Shown here piece after piece: positions 10,216 through 17,880 of a stretch of 64,000 nt of DNA (its first letter is position 1; every line of letters starts with the position of its first letter). Position numbers and translations under genes: made by a program. The notes under the pieces are model-generated. The model did not search any database, was not told the DNA's origin, and saw only the letters and a program-made list of their open reading frames with translations. Source of the DNA: CALEMW01 sp964343835 (GTDB lineage Bacteria > Krumholzibacteriota > Krumholzibacteriia > LZORAL124-64-63); the NCBI GenBank assembly GCA_964343835.1, contig CAYFKR010000002.1, positions 124,001 to 188,000 of the forward strand, read 5' to 3'.

Positions 10216-10663
10216 GCTTCATCCTGCCGATGTTGCTGTGTCTCCGGCCCGCCGGTCCGTGCAACTTGCATGGAACCGGGCCCCGGAACGGGTGCCTGGG
10301 CGGGCTTCAGGACGAGACTGCAAGCCATATGCCATTCCCTGTGATTCCCCGGCGTTCCTCCCGAGGGCTCGACGGGGCGGATCGCGGAGTCGCCGCCGGT
10401 CAGGGCGCGGTTTCGTATCGGGCGTGTTTTCGGGGGGTTGGGACGGGGGGCAGGATGCGAGAGCGCTGACACCGTCGGAGGCCGGGGCGGTCCGGTGGAC
10501 CGGGCCTGCGTTTCATGGTCATCGTCGTGGACGGCATTCCTCCCGAAATCGGGATGAGTCGGATGCAGAATGGTGCGGGGAAAACACCTTGCATCCCTGA
10601 CAGCCTAATTTCATACTTGTTGATCTAGAATTCATTATTGCACCACCGACCGGAGGTCCCCTC
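10216..10663. other. 448-base divergent intergenic region
   Basis: This spacer separates the minus-strand giant protein gene from the plus-strand octaheme cytochrome gene. Small open frames here lack ribosome sites and family signatures, so I call no gene. The cytochrome side carries a candidate promoter and a GGAGGT ribosome site. I saw no clear promoter for the giant gene in the G+C-rich part near 10216-10400. Confidence 0.6.
10589..10617 (+). promoter_or_regulatory. Candidate promoter of the octaheme cytochrome gene
   Basis: TTGCAT at 10589 and CATACT at 10612 are separated by exactly 17 bases in a locally A+T-rich stretch, about 45 bases before the start codon. The match to the housekeeping consensus is partial. 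Confidence 0.4.
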
Positions 10664-11896
10664 ATGGTGAACCGCTGCCTCGTCGCCGCAGTCGTCCTGC
10701 TGACGGCCGTCGCGGCCCACGCCCTGCCCTCGGACTGCGAGTCCTGCCATGCCGAGGTCACGCCGATGATCGTCAAGGACTTCAACCGCGGACTCATGTC
10801 GAAGGAGATGACCTGTGTCGGCTGCCACGGCGAGGCCCACACCGGCATGGACGACGCCCACCTCGCCGAGCTTCCCACCATGGCGACGTGCGCCGAGTGC
10901 CACGAGGATCAGGTGAACCAGTATTCCAGCGGAAAGCATGCCCTGGGCCGCGTGGCCATGGAGGCCATGCCCGGCATCCACGGTCAGCCCGACGCCTTCG
11001 TCGAGGGCCAGAAGGGCTGCGGCGGCTGCCACACCCTCGGCCTCACCGACCAGGAGGTGCGCGAGAGCGAGGGCCGCCAGTACTACCGCTACGGCATGGA
11101 TTGCCAGAACTGCCACACGCGCCACGCCTTCTCCGCCGAAGAGGCCCGCCAGCCCGAGGCCTGCCAGACCTGCCACATGGGCTTCGACCACCCCCAGTGG
11201 GAGATGTGGAGCAGCAGCAAGCACGGCGTGACCTACCTGATGAACCGCGCCATGGGATCGGGCAACGAGGACCGCGCCCCCACATGCCAGACCTGCCACA
11301 TGGTCGACGGCGACCACCGCGTCATGACCCCCTGGGGCTTCCTGGGCGTGCGCCTGCCCGAGGACGACGAGGAGTGGATGGGGTACCGGGTGAGCATCCT
11401 CAAGGGCCTGGGCGTGCTGGACGCCGACGGCAACGCCACCGGTCGCCTGGACGTGGTGAAGGCCGGCAAGGTGGCCCGCCTGGACGCCGAGGAGTTCGCC
11501 GCCGAGCGCAAGAAGCTCACCGACGTCTGCGAGGAGTGCCACAGCGCCAACTTCACGGCGGAGAATTTCAAGAACAGCGACCTGATGCTCAAGGAAGCCG
11601 ACAAGCTCATGGCCGAGGCCATCGAGCTCGTGGCGGGCCTGATGCAGGACGGGCTCATCGGCGACGGCACGGCCGCGTACCCCGACCTGCTCATGTTCTA
11701 CGACGTGGAGACCCATGTGGAGCAGGTGCTCTACGAGATGTTCATGGATCACCGCATGAAGACGTTCCAGGGCGCGTTCCACAACAACCCCGACTACACC
11801 ACGTGGTACGGGTACGCGAAGATGAAGAAGGATCTCGCCGAGATCAGGGAGATCGATCGCGAGATGCGGGCGGGGCACGAGTTCCGTCAGGAGTAG
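10664..11896 (+). CDS. Octaheme c-type cytochrome, hydroxylamine-oxidoreductase-like
   Basis: The 410-residue exported protein has eight CxxCH heme-attachment motifs at residues 25, 51, 76, 119, 147, 167, 208 and 289, preceded by a signal peptide (residues 1-20, ending AAHA). After the last heme comes a long helical region ending in YTTWYGYAKMKKDLAEI. This layout of eight hemes followed by a helical C-terminal half is that of the hydroxylamine oxidoreductase / multiheme cytochrome family. The protein is shorter than classical HAO (about 500-570 residues), as in the reductive epsilon-type HAOs that make ammonium from nitrite or hydroxylamine. I could not establish whether the cross-linking tyrosine of true HAO is present. 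The start follows GGAGGT by seven bases. The gene stands alone, with its own promoter and terminator and no partner NapC/NrfH-type donor visible. The substrate is unproven. Confidence 0.8.
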   Translation: MVNRCLVAAVVLLTAVAAHALPSDCESCHAEVTPMIVKDFNRGLMSKEMTCVGCHGEAHTGMDDAHLAELPTMATCAECHEDQVNQYSSGKHALGRVAMEAMPGIHGQPDAFVEGQKGCGGCHTLGLTDQEVRESEGRQYYRYGMDCQNCHTRHAFSAEEARQPEACQTCHMGFDHPQWEMWSSSKHGVTYLMNRAMGSGNEDRAPTCQTCHMVDGDHRVMTPWGFLGVRLPEDDEEWMGYRVSILKGLGVLDADGNATGRLDVVKAGKVARLDAEEFAAERKKLTDVCEECHSANFTAENFKNSDLMLKEADKLMAEAIELVAGLMQDGLIGDGTAAYPDLLMFYDVETHVEQVLYEMFMDHRMKTFQGAFHNNPDYTTWYGYAKMKKDLAEIREIDREMRAGHEFRQE

Positions 11897-11906
11897 ACAA
11901 CGAGAA

Positions 11907-11934
11907 GAAGGGCCGCCCAACGGGGCGGCCCTTC
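11907..11934 (+). terminator. Hairpin terminator after the cytochrome gene
   Basis: A perfect 12-base-pair stem with an AACG loop starts 11 bases after the stop codon. No T run follows, so it may act as a bidirectional barrier towards the convergent DUF2235 gene. Confidence 0.6.
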
Positions 11935-11961
11935 GCGTCTCCGTCCGTCTATCCGCTGCCC

Positions 11962-12996
11962 TTAACCGCCCGGCCACCCGTGCTTCTCGACATACGCCTT
12001 CAGGTTCACCGGCCGATACTTCGGGTCCCGCTCCCACCGCTCCTTCACGCTGCGGTGGATGAAGGTCTCCCCCATCCCGTGATCGAGGGGTCGCACATGC
12101 TTCCCCTTGAGCCTGTAGAAGCTGCGCCTGGACGGGTGGATGCGCGCCGTTGCATTGCTCGTGAGCTCCTGCGGCAGATGGCGCTCGACGGTCAGCCCCC
12201 GGCTCTTCGCCTCCCCCATCATCCACGCCAGCGGGATGTCCGCGATGAGCGATCCGTCCTTGTCGGGCTTCTGGCCCCCCCCCCCCCCCACGTCCGCGTG
12301 GGCGCCGGAGAACCAGACCTGCTTCAGGTCGAGCCTGGAGCGCGGCTGCCAGATGGAAGGCTCGAAGTCCTCACGGAACTCGTCGATGGCCAGGGCGTGG
12401 CGGGCGACGCGGACGTTGGAGCCGAGCTTGGTGTCGTAGAACTCGTCCTTGTCTTCGAACAGGCCCAGGAACGAGATGGGGATGCCCAGGGCACCGACGG
12501 TATCCCAGACGCCCACGAAGGCCACCTCGCGGGAGCGGTGGGAGTGCTCGCGTCGGAAGGTCTTCGAGTTGTCCCCCGCCGGGGCGTTGACCTTGCCGGG
12601 CTTCTTGTACAGCTCGAAGGCCCTGGCGATGAGCCGGGCGTCCGGCCGCTTGAGGATGCCGCAGTTGTTGATGAGCCCGCAGAGGCTGCGCACCGTGTAG
12701 GCGCCGCGGCTGAACCCGAAGAGCCAGATCTCGTCTCCGGGCGCGTAGTTCTGAACGATGTAGCGGTAGCCGTCCATGATGTTCTTGTGGATGCCGCGCC
12801 CCGTTGCACCGCCCCCGACCTTGTCGTAGTACGAGCCGATGCCCCAGTCGTAGAACACCTGCTGGGGACAGCCGTCTGAAGCTACGGGCTTGACGGCCCG
12901 GGCCAGCCTCAGGACGTTGGTGGGGTGGTCCTTCTCGAGGTCCTTCTCGGGACGGTTCCAGGTGCCGTCGGCACAGATCACGATTCTCTTCTTCAC
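11962..12996 (-). CDS. DUF2235 alpha/beta-hydrolase (Tle-type phospholipase family)
   Basis: The 344-residue protein begins KKRIVICADGTWN, the diagnostic N-terminus of DUF2235. It then has the nucleophile elbow GFSRGAYTVR (about residues 93-102), VGVWDTVGALG and the HADVGGG motif. Family members include type VI secretion phospholipase effectors (Tle) and cytoplasmic hydrolases. No signal peptide or secretion partner is visible, so this copy could be an intracellular lipase or esterase. The HxDVGGG motif sits on a 15-base G run that encodes extra glycines, which is unusual for this family and makes the locus prone to slippage. The gene is transcribed alone, convergent with the cytochrome gene. 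Function within the family is not resolved. Confidence 0.8.
   Translation of the reverse strand: MKKRIVICADGTWNRPEKDLEKDHPTNVLRLARAVKPVASDGCPQQVFYDWGIGSYYDKVGGGATGRGIHKNIMDGYRYIVQNYAPGDEIWLFGFSRGAYTVRSLCGLINNCGILKRPDARLIARAFELYKKPGKVNAPAGDNSKTFRREHSHRSREVAFVGVWDTVGALGIPISFLGLFEDKDEFYDTKLGSNVRVARHALAIDEFREDFEPSIWQPRSRLDLKQVWFSGAHADVGGGGGQKPDKDGSLIADIPLAWMMGEAKSRGLTVERHLPQELTSNATARIHPSRRSFYRLKGKHVRPLDHGMGETFIHRSVKERWERDPKYRPVNLKAYVEKHGWPGG
12275..12289. repeat. 15-base C/G homopolymer inside the DUF2235 gene
   Basis: Fifteen consecutive C on the plus strand (G on the coding strand) lie in the middle of the DUF2235 reading frame and encode five glycines after HADV. A gain or loss of one base would frameshift the protein near its catalytic histidine motif. 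The tract length could also be a sequencing or assembly artefact. Confidence 0.9.
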
Positions 12997-13158
12997 GGGT
13001 TCCCTCCTCTTGGATGCAGGCCGTCCGACTCTGGGCGGCGTCCCCCGCCGCCGTCAAGGATCGATCGGGACCATGCACCCCGTTGACGCGACGGGTCCCC
13101 ATCCTGCATCATGCCCCGAACCGCCGCCGCCTTCGAACCCCACGACGACGGGACTTCC

Positions 13159-14826
13159 ATGAGCCTCACGAACTTCGCCCAGACCCTGACCGACCACGTC
13201 TGGGGCTGGCCCTCCGATTTCCCCGCCATGGTCGCCCTGCTGCTGGTGACCGGCCTGTTCACCACCGTCAGCCTGCGTTTCATCCAGCTCAAGCAGCTCA
13301 AGCACGGTCTGGACGTGATCCGCGGGAAGTACGACGACCCCGAGCACGACGGCGACCTCTCCCACTTCCAGGCACTCACCACGGCCCTGAGCGCCACGGT
13401 CGGCATCGGCAACATCGCCGGCGTGGCCACGGCCATCCACTACGGCGGCCCCGGCGCCCTGTTCTGGATGTGGGTCACGGCGGTGTTCGGCATGGCGCTG
13501 AAGTACGCCGAGTGCACCCTGAGCATGAAGTACCGCACGATCCTGCCCGACGGTTCGGCCGCGGGCGGGCCCATGTACTACATCGAGAAGGGACTGGGTC
13601 CGAAGTGGAAGCCCCTGGCGGTGTTCTTCGCGGCGTGCGCGGTGATCTCGAGCTTCGGGTCCGGCAACTCGATCCAGTCGTTCACCGTGGCGGACCAGCT
13701 GCGCAGCGACCTGGGCGTGCCCACCTGGATCACCGGCGTGGTGCTGGCGAGCCTGGTGGCGGCGGTGATCATCGGCGGCATCAAGCGTATCGGCAACGTG
13801 ACCAGCAAGCTGGTGCCCTATATGGCGGCCATCTACGTGGCGGGCGGGCTGCTGGTGATCGTGCTGAACATCGGCGCCATGCCCGGCGTTGTGCGCGACA
13901 TCTTCGAGTCGGCGTTCCGGCCTGCGGCCCAGATGGGCGGCTTCGCGGGCGGTTCGTTCATCTTCATGCTCACCTGGGGCGTGAAGCGCGGGCTGTTCTC
14001 CAACGAGTCGGGCCAGGGATCGGCGCCCATCGCCCACGCCGCGGCCAAGACCGACGAGCCGGTGCGCGAGGGCGTGGTGGCCATGGTGGGGCCGCTGATC
14101 GACACGCTGATCATCTGCACCATCACCGGCCTGGTGATCCTGTCCACCGGCGTGTGGACCGAGCGGCATCCCGACGAGCTGCCGGTGAACGCCCAGAGCG
14201 ACCTGACCTTCATCGTGCCCGGCGCCGGCGTCCAGGTGGACGGCGACGTGCTGGAACCCGATCTGCTCTCCGGCGCGGCACGCGTGCGCGACGGCGTGCC
14301 CCAGGAGTTCGTGGTGGTGCGCAACCACTCCATCGTGATGGCCCCCGTCTTCCGGAACGAGGACGGAACGGTGTTCAGCGGCGAGATCCCCGTGAACGGC
14401 GGCGAGGTGGTCTTCGAGGATACCCCCGAGCTGATGCTGACCGGCGACATGGTCTTCAACGGCTCGCCCCTGACGGCCCGCGCCTTCACCCGCGGCCTGG
14501 AGCCGATCCTCGGATCATACGGGTACCTGATCATCACCGTCGGCGTGCTGCTGTTCGGACTGAGCACGGCCATCAGCTGGAGCTACTATGGCGACCGGTC
14601 CGTCGTCTATCTCTTCGGGCCGAAATACGTGGTGCCCTACAAGATCGTGTTCTGCGTGATGCATTTCCTGGGCGCCATCTTCAGCCTGGAGATCGTCTGG
14701 AATTTCGGCGACAGCGCCCTCGGGCTGATGTCGCTGCCCAACCTGATCGCGCTGATCCTGCTGGCCGGCATGACGCGGAAGATCACGGCCGAGTACTTCG
14801 CCAAGGACCACCGGCCGTTGAAATGA
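13159..14826 (+). CDS. AGCS-family sodium:amino-acid symporter
   Basis: The 555-residue multi-pass membrane protein has the AGCS signatures ATVGIGNIAGVATAIHYGGPG, GGPMYYIEKGLG and LFSNESGQGSAPIAHAAAKT, with about ten hydrophobic segments. The family imports alanine, glycine or related amino acids with sodium. Compared with the usual 440-480 residues it carries an extra hydrophilic, beta-rich segment of about 100 residues at roughly 330-440, between two late membrane helices, probably on the periplasmic face. I prefer the ATG at 13159 to the upstream ATG at 13111 because family members begin just before the first helix. A 12-base-pair hairpin lies after the gene. Substrate specificity is inferred from the family only. 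Confidence 0.87.
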   Translation: MSLTNFAQTLTDHVWGWPSDFPAMVALLLVTGLFTTVSLRFIQLKQLKHGLDVIRGKYDDPEHDGDLSHFQALTTALSATVGIGNIAGVATAIHYGGPGALFWMWVTAVFGMALKYAECTLSMKYRTILPDGSAAGGPMYYIEKGLGPKWKPLAVFFAACAVISSFGSGNSIQSFTVADQLRSDLGVPTWITGVVLASLVAAVIIGGIKRIGNVTSKLVPYMAAIYVAGGLLVIVLNIGAMPGVVRDIFESAFRPAAQMGGFAGGSFIFMLTWGVKRGLFSNESGQGSAPIAHAAAKTDEPVREGVVAMVGPLIDTLIICTITGLVILSTGVWTERHPDELPVNAQSDLTFIVPGAGVQVDGDVLEPDLLSGAARVRDGVPQEFVVVRNHSIVMAPVFRNEDGTVFSGEIPVNGGEVVFEDTPELMLTGDMVFNGSPLTARAFTRGLEPILGSYGYLIITVGVLLFGLSTAISWSYYGDRSVVYLFGPKYVVPYKIVFCVMHFLGAIFSLEIVWNFGDSALGLMSLPNLIALILLAGMTRKITAEYFAKDHRPLK

Positions 14827-14847
14827 CTTCTGTCTTGACCGCACGTG

Positions 14848-14853
14848 TATAAT
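14848..14853 (+). promoter_or_regulatory. Possible -10 element upstream of the methyltransferase
   Basis: A perfect TATAAT lies 20 bases after the symporter stop codon. No good -35 hexamer sits at 16-18 bases. Transcription from here would begin just before the hairpin at 14865. Confidence 0.35.
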
Positions 14854-14864
14854 GGTCCGATCTT

Positions 14865-14897
14865 CGTCGGCGCCGGGAACCGAGACCGGCGCCGACG
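14865..14897 (+). terminator. 12-base-pair hairpin between symporter and methyltransferase genes
   Basis: CGTCGGCGCCGG and its exact reverse complement flank a 9-base loop. No T run follows. It may end the symporter transcript, or form a leader hairpin of the methyltransferase message if the adjacent TATAAT is used. Confidence 0.5.
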
Positions 14898-14925
14898 GAC
14901 CCCAGCAGCAACCCGGGACGACACC

Positions 14926-15753
14926 ATGGGCAAGCCGAAGATGAAGAAGCTGAATATGACTCCCGCACTGACCGCCTCGAGGTGCGACAGGCACTGGCTC
15001 TACGAGCGCGCCGTGCAGAATCCCGACGCCGAGATCGACTTCATCGACCGCGTGTACTCTGGCGAGTTCGGCCGCACCCCCTCGTTCCTGCGCGAGGACT
15101 TCTCCGGCACCACCTACCTGGGCTGCCAGTGGGTGGCCCACCGCGAGGGCAACACCGCCCTGGGCGTGGACCTGGACGGCCCGACCCTCGACTACGGCCG
15201 CGAGCACCACCTCGCGAAGCTCGGCCCCGACGCCGAGCGCGTGACCCTCATGCAGGCCGACGTGCGCGACGTGCGCGAGCCCCGCGCCGACGTGCTGGCC
15301 GCCACCAACTTCTCGTGGTGGTGCTTCCACACCCGCGAGACCCTGCTGGGCTACCTGCGCAACTGCCGCGAGTCGCTGCGCGACGAGGGCATGCTCATGC
15401 TCGACATCTACGGCGGCCCGGAAGCCCAGGTACCTCAGTTCGAGGAGCGCGAGTGCGAGGGCTTCACCTACGTGTGGGATCAGGACGTCTTCAATCCCAT
15501 CACCCACGCGTACCAGTGCAAGATCCACTTCCGCTTTCCCGACGGCACGGAGATCGAGAACGCCTTCGAGTACGACTGGCGCCTGTGGACCATTCCCGAA
15601 GTGCGCGATCTTTTGCTTGAAGCAGGGTTCCGGAAGGTCGAAGTATACTGGGAAGGCGCCGACGAGGACGGCGAGCCCGACGGAGAGTTCGAGGTCAGCG
15701 AGGTGGGGGACACCTCGTCGGCCTGGGTGGCCTACGTGGTCGCGTTCCGTTGA
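14926..15753 (+). CDS. Class I SAM-dependent methyltransferase
   Basis: The 275-residue soluble protein has a Rossmann-type methyltransferase layout. LREDFSGTTYLGCQWVA serves as motif I (with an atypical D-F-S-G-T), LGVDLDGPTL supplies the acidic end of strand 2, and LMQADVRDV and DVLAATNFSWWCF follow as later motifs. Family members with EDFCGT at motif I are annotated only as class I methyltransferases, and the substrate is unknown. The start at 14926 was chosen because the longer frame adds 27 Arg-rich residues across the upstream hairpin. The next gene, a small zinc-ribbon protein, starts 47 bases later on the same strand and may be co-transcribed. Confidence 0.75.
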   Translation: MGKPKMKKLNMTPALTASRCDRHWLYERAVQNPDAEIDFIDRVYSGEFGRTPSFLREDFSGTTYLGCQWVAHREGNTALGVDLDGPTLDYGREHHLAKLGPDAERVTLMQADVRDVREPRADVLAATNFSWWCFHTRETLLGYLRNCRESLRDEGMLMLDIYGGPEAQVPQFEERECEGFTYVWDQDVFNPITHAYQCKIHFRFPDGTEIENAFEYDWRLWTIPEVRDLLLEAGFRKVEVYWEGADEDGEPDGEFEVSEVGDTSSAWVAYVVAFR

Positions 15754-15800
15754 CGGAGGCTTCGGAGCGCACAACGTCCCTGCGAAGGGGAGGGCGACGG

Positions 15801-16040
15801 ATGGACATGACCGAGTGCGCCTGGTGCGGCCAGGAGATCGAGGAAGGCGGCATCCCCCACAAGGGCGTCATCTTCTGCACCCAGGACTGCATGGATGAAT
15901 GGGACGAGGACAGCCTCACCGAGGACGACATCGACCTCGACGGGCTCGACGGCATGAACGGCGGCGTGGTGGAGGACGACGACTACGGCCTCGGCGACGG
16001 CGACGACGACGACCTCGTCCTCAGCGAAGACGACTTCTAA
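15801..16040 (+). CDS. Small acidic zinc-ribbon-like protein
   Basis: This 79-residue protein starts at an ATG preceded by GGAGGG. It has a CAWC pair near residues 6-9 and an FCTQDC pair near residues 31-35, the spacing of a treble-clef or MYND-like zinc site (C-x2-C ... C-x3-C). After that comes a very acidic tail rich in Asp and Gly, from about residue 38 to the end. I do not recognise a named family. It could be a small regulatory or chaperone-like metal-binding protein. It lies 47 bases downstream of the methyltransferase gene on the same strand. Confidence 0.65.
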   Translation: MDMTECAWCGQEIEEGGIPHKGVIFCTQDCMDEWDEDSLTEDDIDLDGLDGMNGGVVEDDDYGLGDGDDDDLVLSEDDF

Positions 16041-16069
16041 CTCCGGATCAGCCTCTCCCCCCTACGAGA

Positions 16070-16093
16070 GGAGGACGCCTCCCGGCGTCCTCC
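16070..16093. terminator. Convergent hairpin between zinc-ribbon and selenothioredoxin genes
   Basis: A perfect 10-base-pair stem (GGAGGACGCC and its complement) with a 4-base loop lies between two converging genes. It lacks a T run on either strand. Confidence 0.5.
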
Positions 16094-16120
16094 CCTGCGC
16101 GACGGTCGAATCGACCGGAA

Positions 16121-17317
16121 TCAACCCTCCTTCTTCTCCTCCAGCGCCTTCTCGAAGCGGGCGAGCTGCTCCTTGTAGTAGTCGCTGTCGGGGCGCAGCT
16201 CCAGGGCGCGGCGGATGTGGTCCACCGCGTCGCCGCAGTTGCCCAGGGCGTTGCAGAGCTCGGCGGCGGTGTCCAGGACGCTGGCCCGGTCGCCGTCGCT
16301 CTCGGCGAGATCGATACCCTTGAGGGCGAACTCCAGACCCGCCTCCATGTCCACGCCGTTCTCGAAGCACCACCAGGCGTAGCGGTTGAGCTGCTTGGAG
16401 TCGTCCTGCCAGCCCTCGCGCATGGACGCGCGCTTGAGGGAGACGGCCTTGTCGGCGTCCTTCTCGATGAGCAGGGCGGCGACGATCTTCAGCTCGCGGA
16501 CTCCGCGGGCCAGGGATTCGTCGTCGGAGCCTTCGGCGGCGGCCAGGGCGGCCTCGATCCAGGGCACGGCCCGCTCGGGCTGGCCGGCGCCGGACGCCAT
16601 GCCGTTGAGCATCTGGGCCAGCTGGACCTTCTCGTCCACGGCCAGCTCCCCGGAGTCGCGGTAGCGCACGGCCTCGGCCTCCACCTCGTCGATGGTGAAG
16701 TTCCCGTCGCGGGATCCGTAGTACATGAACGTGAGGATCTGCTCGGTGTAGTCGCGGGCGCCGTCGGGGTCCAGGTCGCGGGCCTTGCGGAAGTAGTGCA
16801 CCGCGCCGGCCCAGTCGTACTCGGTGGACTGGGCGCCGGCCAGGGAGCGGGCCAGGGCCGCGGTGGGGGCCGTCTCGAAGGCGGCCTTCTTCTCCGCGAG
16901 GGTGCGCGGGTCGGCGGCGCTGGCGGCGGCGGCCGCGGACCAGGCCTCGGCGCCTCCGTAGCCGATCCAGCGGTCCACCACCTCGCCGGCGGCGTTCACG
17001 GCGACGAAGGTCGGGTAGCCCCGCACTCCGTATTTCTTCGCGACCTCGGGGCCCTCGCCTTTTTCGCAGTCCATGTCCAGCAGGATCACGTCCTCCAGGA
17101 CGGCCAGGATGGCGGGGGCTTCCTTCGCCTCACGGGCGAAGACCTTGCAGGAGGGTCACCAGTCGGTGAAGAAGTCGATGACGACGACCTTGTCCTGGTC
17201 GGCGGCCATGGCCAGGGCCGTGGCCAGGTCGGCGGGGCCGTCCGCGGCGGCGGCGGCGCCGGCGAGGCCCAGCAGGGCGGTGACGGCCAGGGCCGTCGCG
17301 GTCAGGCGATGAGACAC
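16121..17317 (-). CDS. Exported thioredoxin-TPR selenoprotein (Sec codon TGA at 17158-17156)
   Basis: Reading from a GTG at 17317 (behind GGGAGG) through one in-frame TGA gives a 398-residue protein. Residues 1-25 are a signal peptide. Residues 40-120 form a thioredoxin fold with VVVIDFFTDW-U-PSCK, in which selenocysteine (residue 54) replaces the first cysteine of WCxxC. The conserved GVRGYPTFV loop with its cis-proline follows. The C-terminal 250 residues are TPR-like helices. A hairpin suited to SelB recognition starts 14 bases after the TGA. Both sides of the TGA belong to one domain, which argues against a pseudogene. The probable role is a periplasmic disulfide reductase or sensor with a docking region. 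Conventional gene calling would report only the part starting at 17089. Confidence 0.85.
17123..17141 (-). promoter_or_regulatory. Bacterial SECIS hairpin of the selenothioredoxin gene
   Basis: CTTCGCC and GGCGAAG form a perfect 7-base-pair stem around the loop CGTGA. The loop begins 21 bases after the TGA and has G at its second position, matching the known bacterial SECIS geometry (loop about 16-37 bases downstream, G among the first loop bases). Confidence 0.75.
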
Positions 17318-17412
17318 GGGAACCTCCCGGTGGGTGGGGATGCATGGCGGTCGGGTGGGATCTTACGTCATTTCGGGGCGTCGGGTTCACCGAAAACGTC
17401 TTCTCACGCAGA

Positions 17413-17440
17413 AAGGGACGCCTCCGGGGAGGCGTCCCTT
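17413..17440 (-). terminator. Terminator after the HesB-like selenoprotein gene
   Basis: A 12-13-base-pair G+C-rich stem (AAGGGACGCC and its complement) lies 22 bases after the HesB-like stop codon, with a short T run on the minus strand. It separates that gene from the selenothioredoxin gene. Confidence 0.65.
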
Positions 17441-17462
17441 CCGATGCGTCGTCGGGCCGGGC

Positions 17463-17807
17463 CTAGCCGCAGCCGCCGCCGTCACCGCAGCTGCCGCAGT
17501 CGCCGCCGCCGGTGCCGAGGTTGACGGTGTAGCCCTTGCGGTAGCCGTCATCGACGTAGTCGATGTTCAGACCGCCGCTCTGGCTCACGATGGACTCCAC
17601 GTCCGGGGCCATGACGAAGGTCATGTCGTTCTGCTCGAAGCTGAGGTCGGTGTCTCCAGGCTCATCCAGAGCCATGCCCACGGCGGGGCCGCCTCAACCG
17701 AAGCCCTGGAAGTACAGCCGGATCGCCTGGGGGCCCTCGGCCGGGAGCTCGAGGCTCTCGAAGGCCTTGGCCGCCGATTCGGAGATCCTGATCAGGGACT
17801 CGCTCAC
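17463..17807 (-). CDS. HesB/IscA-like selenoprotein (Sec codon TGA at 17696-17694)
   Basis: From a GTG at 17807 (AGAGGTGG upstream) the frame reads through one TGA to give 114 residues. The segment LYFQGFG-U-GGPAVGMALDEP matches the HesB-like clade of A-type iron-sulfur proteins, where the position of U38 is normally the first metal-ligand cysteine. The C-terminus is cysteine- and glycine-rich (DCGSCGDGGGCG), as expected for the other cluster ligands. HesB-like selenoproteins are an established family. The role is presumably iron-sulfur or metal handling; the reason for selenium is unknown. It sits between the RND operon and the selenothioredoxin gene, all on the minus strand, with its own terminator. 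A usual gene caller would split it into two false pieces. Confidence 0.87.
17659..17673 (-). promoter_or_regulatory. Bacterial SECIS hairpin of the HesB-like gene
   Basis: GGCTC and GAGCC pair around the loop TGGAT. The loop begins 25 bases after the TGA with G at its second position, within the usual bacterial SECIS window. Confidence 0.6.
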
Positions 17808-17880
17808 ATTCCACCTCTTCCGGTGCGGGTTCTCTCTTCTGACCGCCGTCAATCTAGTTTCGGATCTGCGCAGGTGCAAA

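Noticed and set aside
2242..10344. A 2700-codon open frame on the plus strand opposite the giant repeat protein
   Set aside because: It is His/Val/Gly/Ala-rich with no signal peptide or domain. It mirrors the codon bias of a high-GC gene on the other strand, which has clear repeats, signal and sorting domain.
17156..17158. Selenothioredoxin gene as a pseudogene with a nonsense mutation
   Set aside because: Only one stop interrupts the frame, it lies exactly at the redox cysteine, a SECIS hairpin follows, and two further genes in the window show the same pattern.
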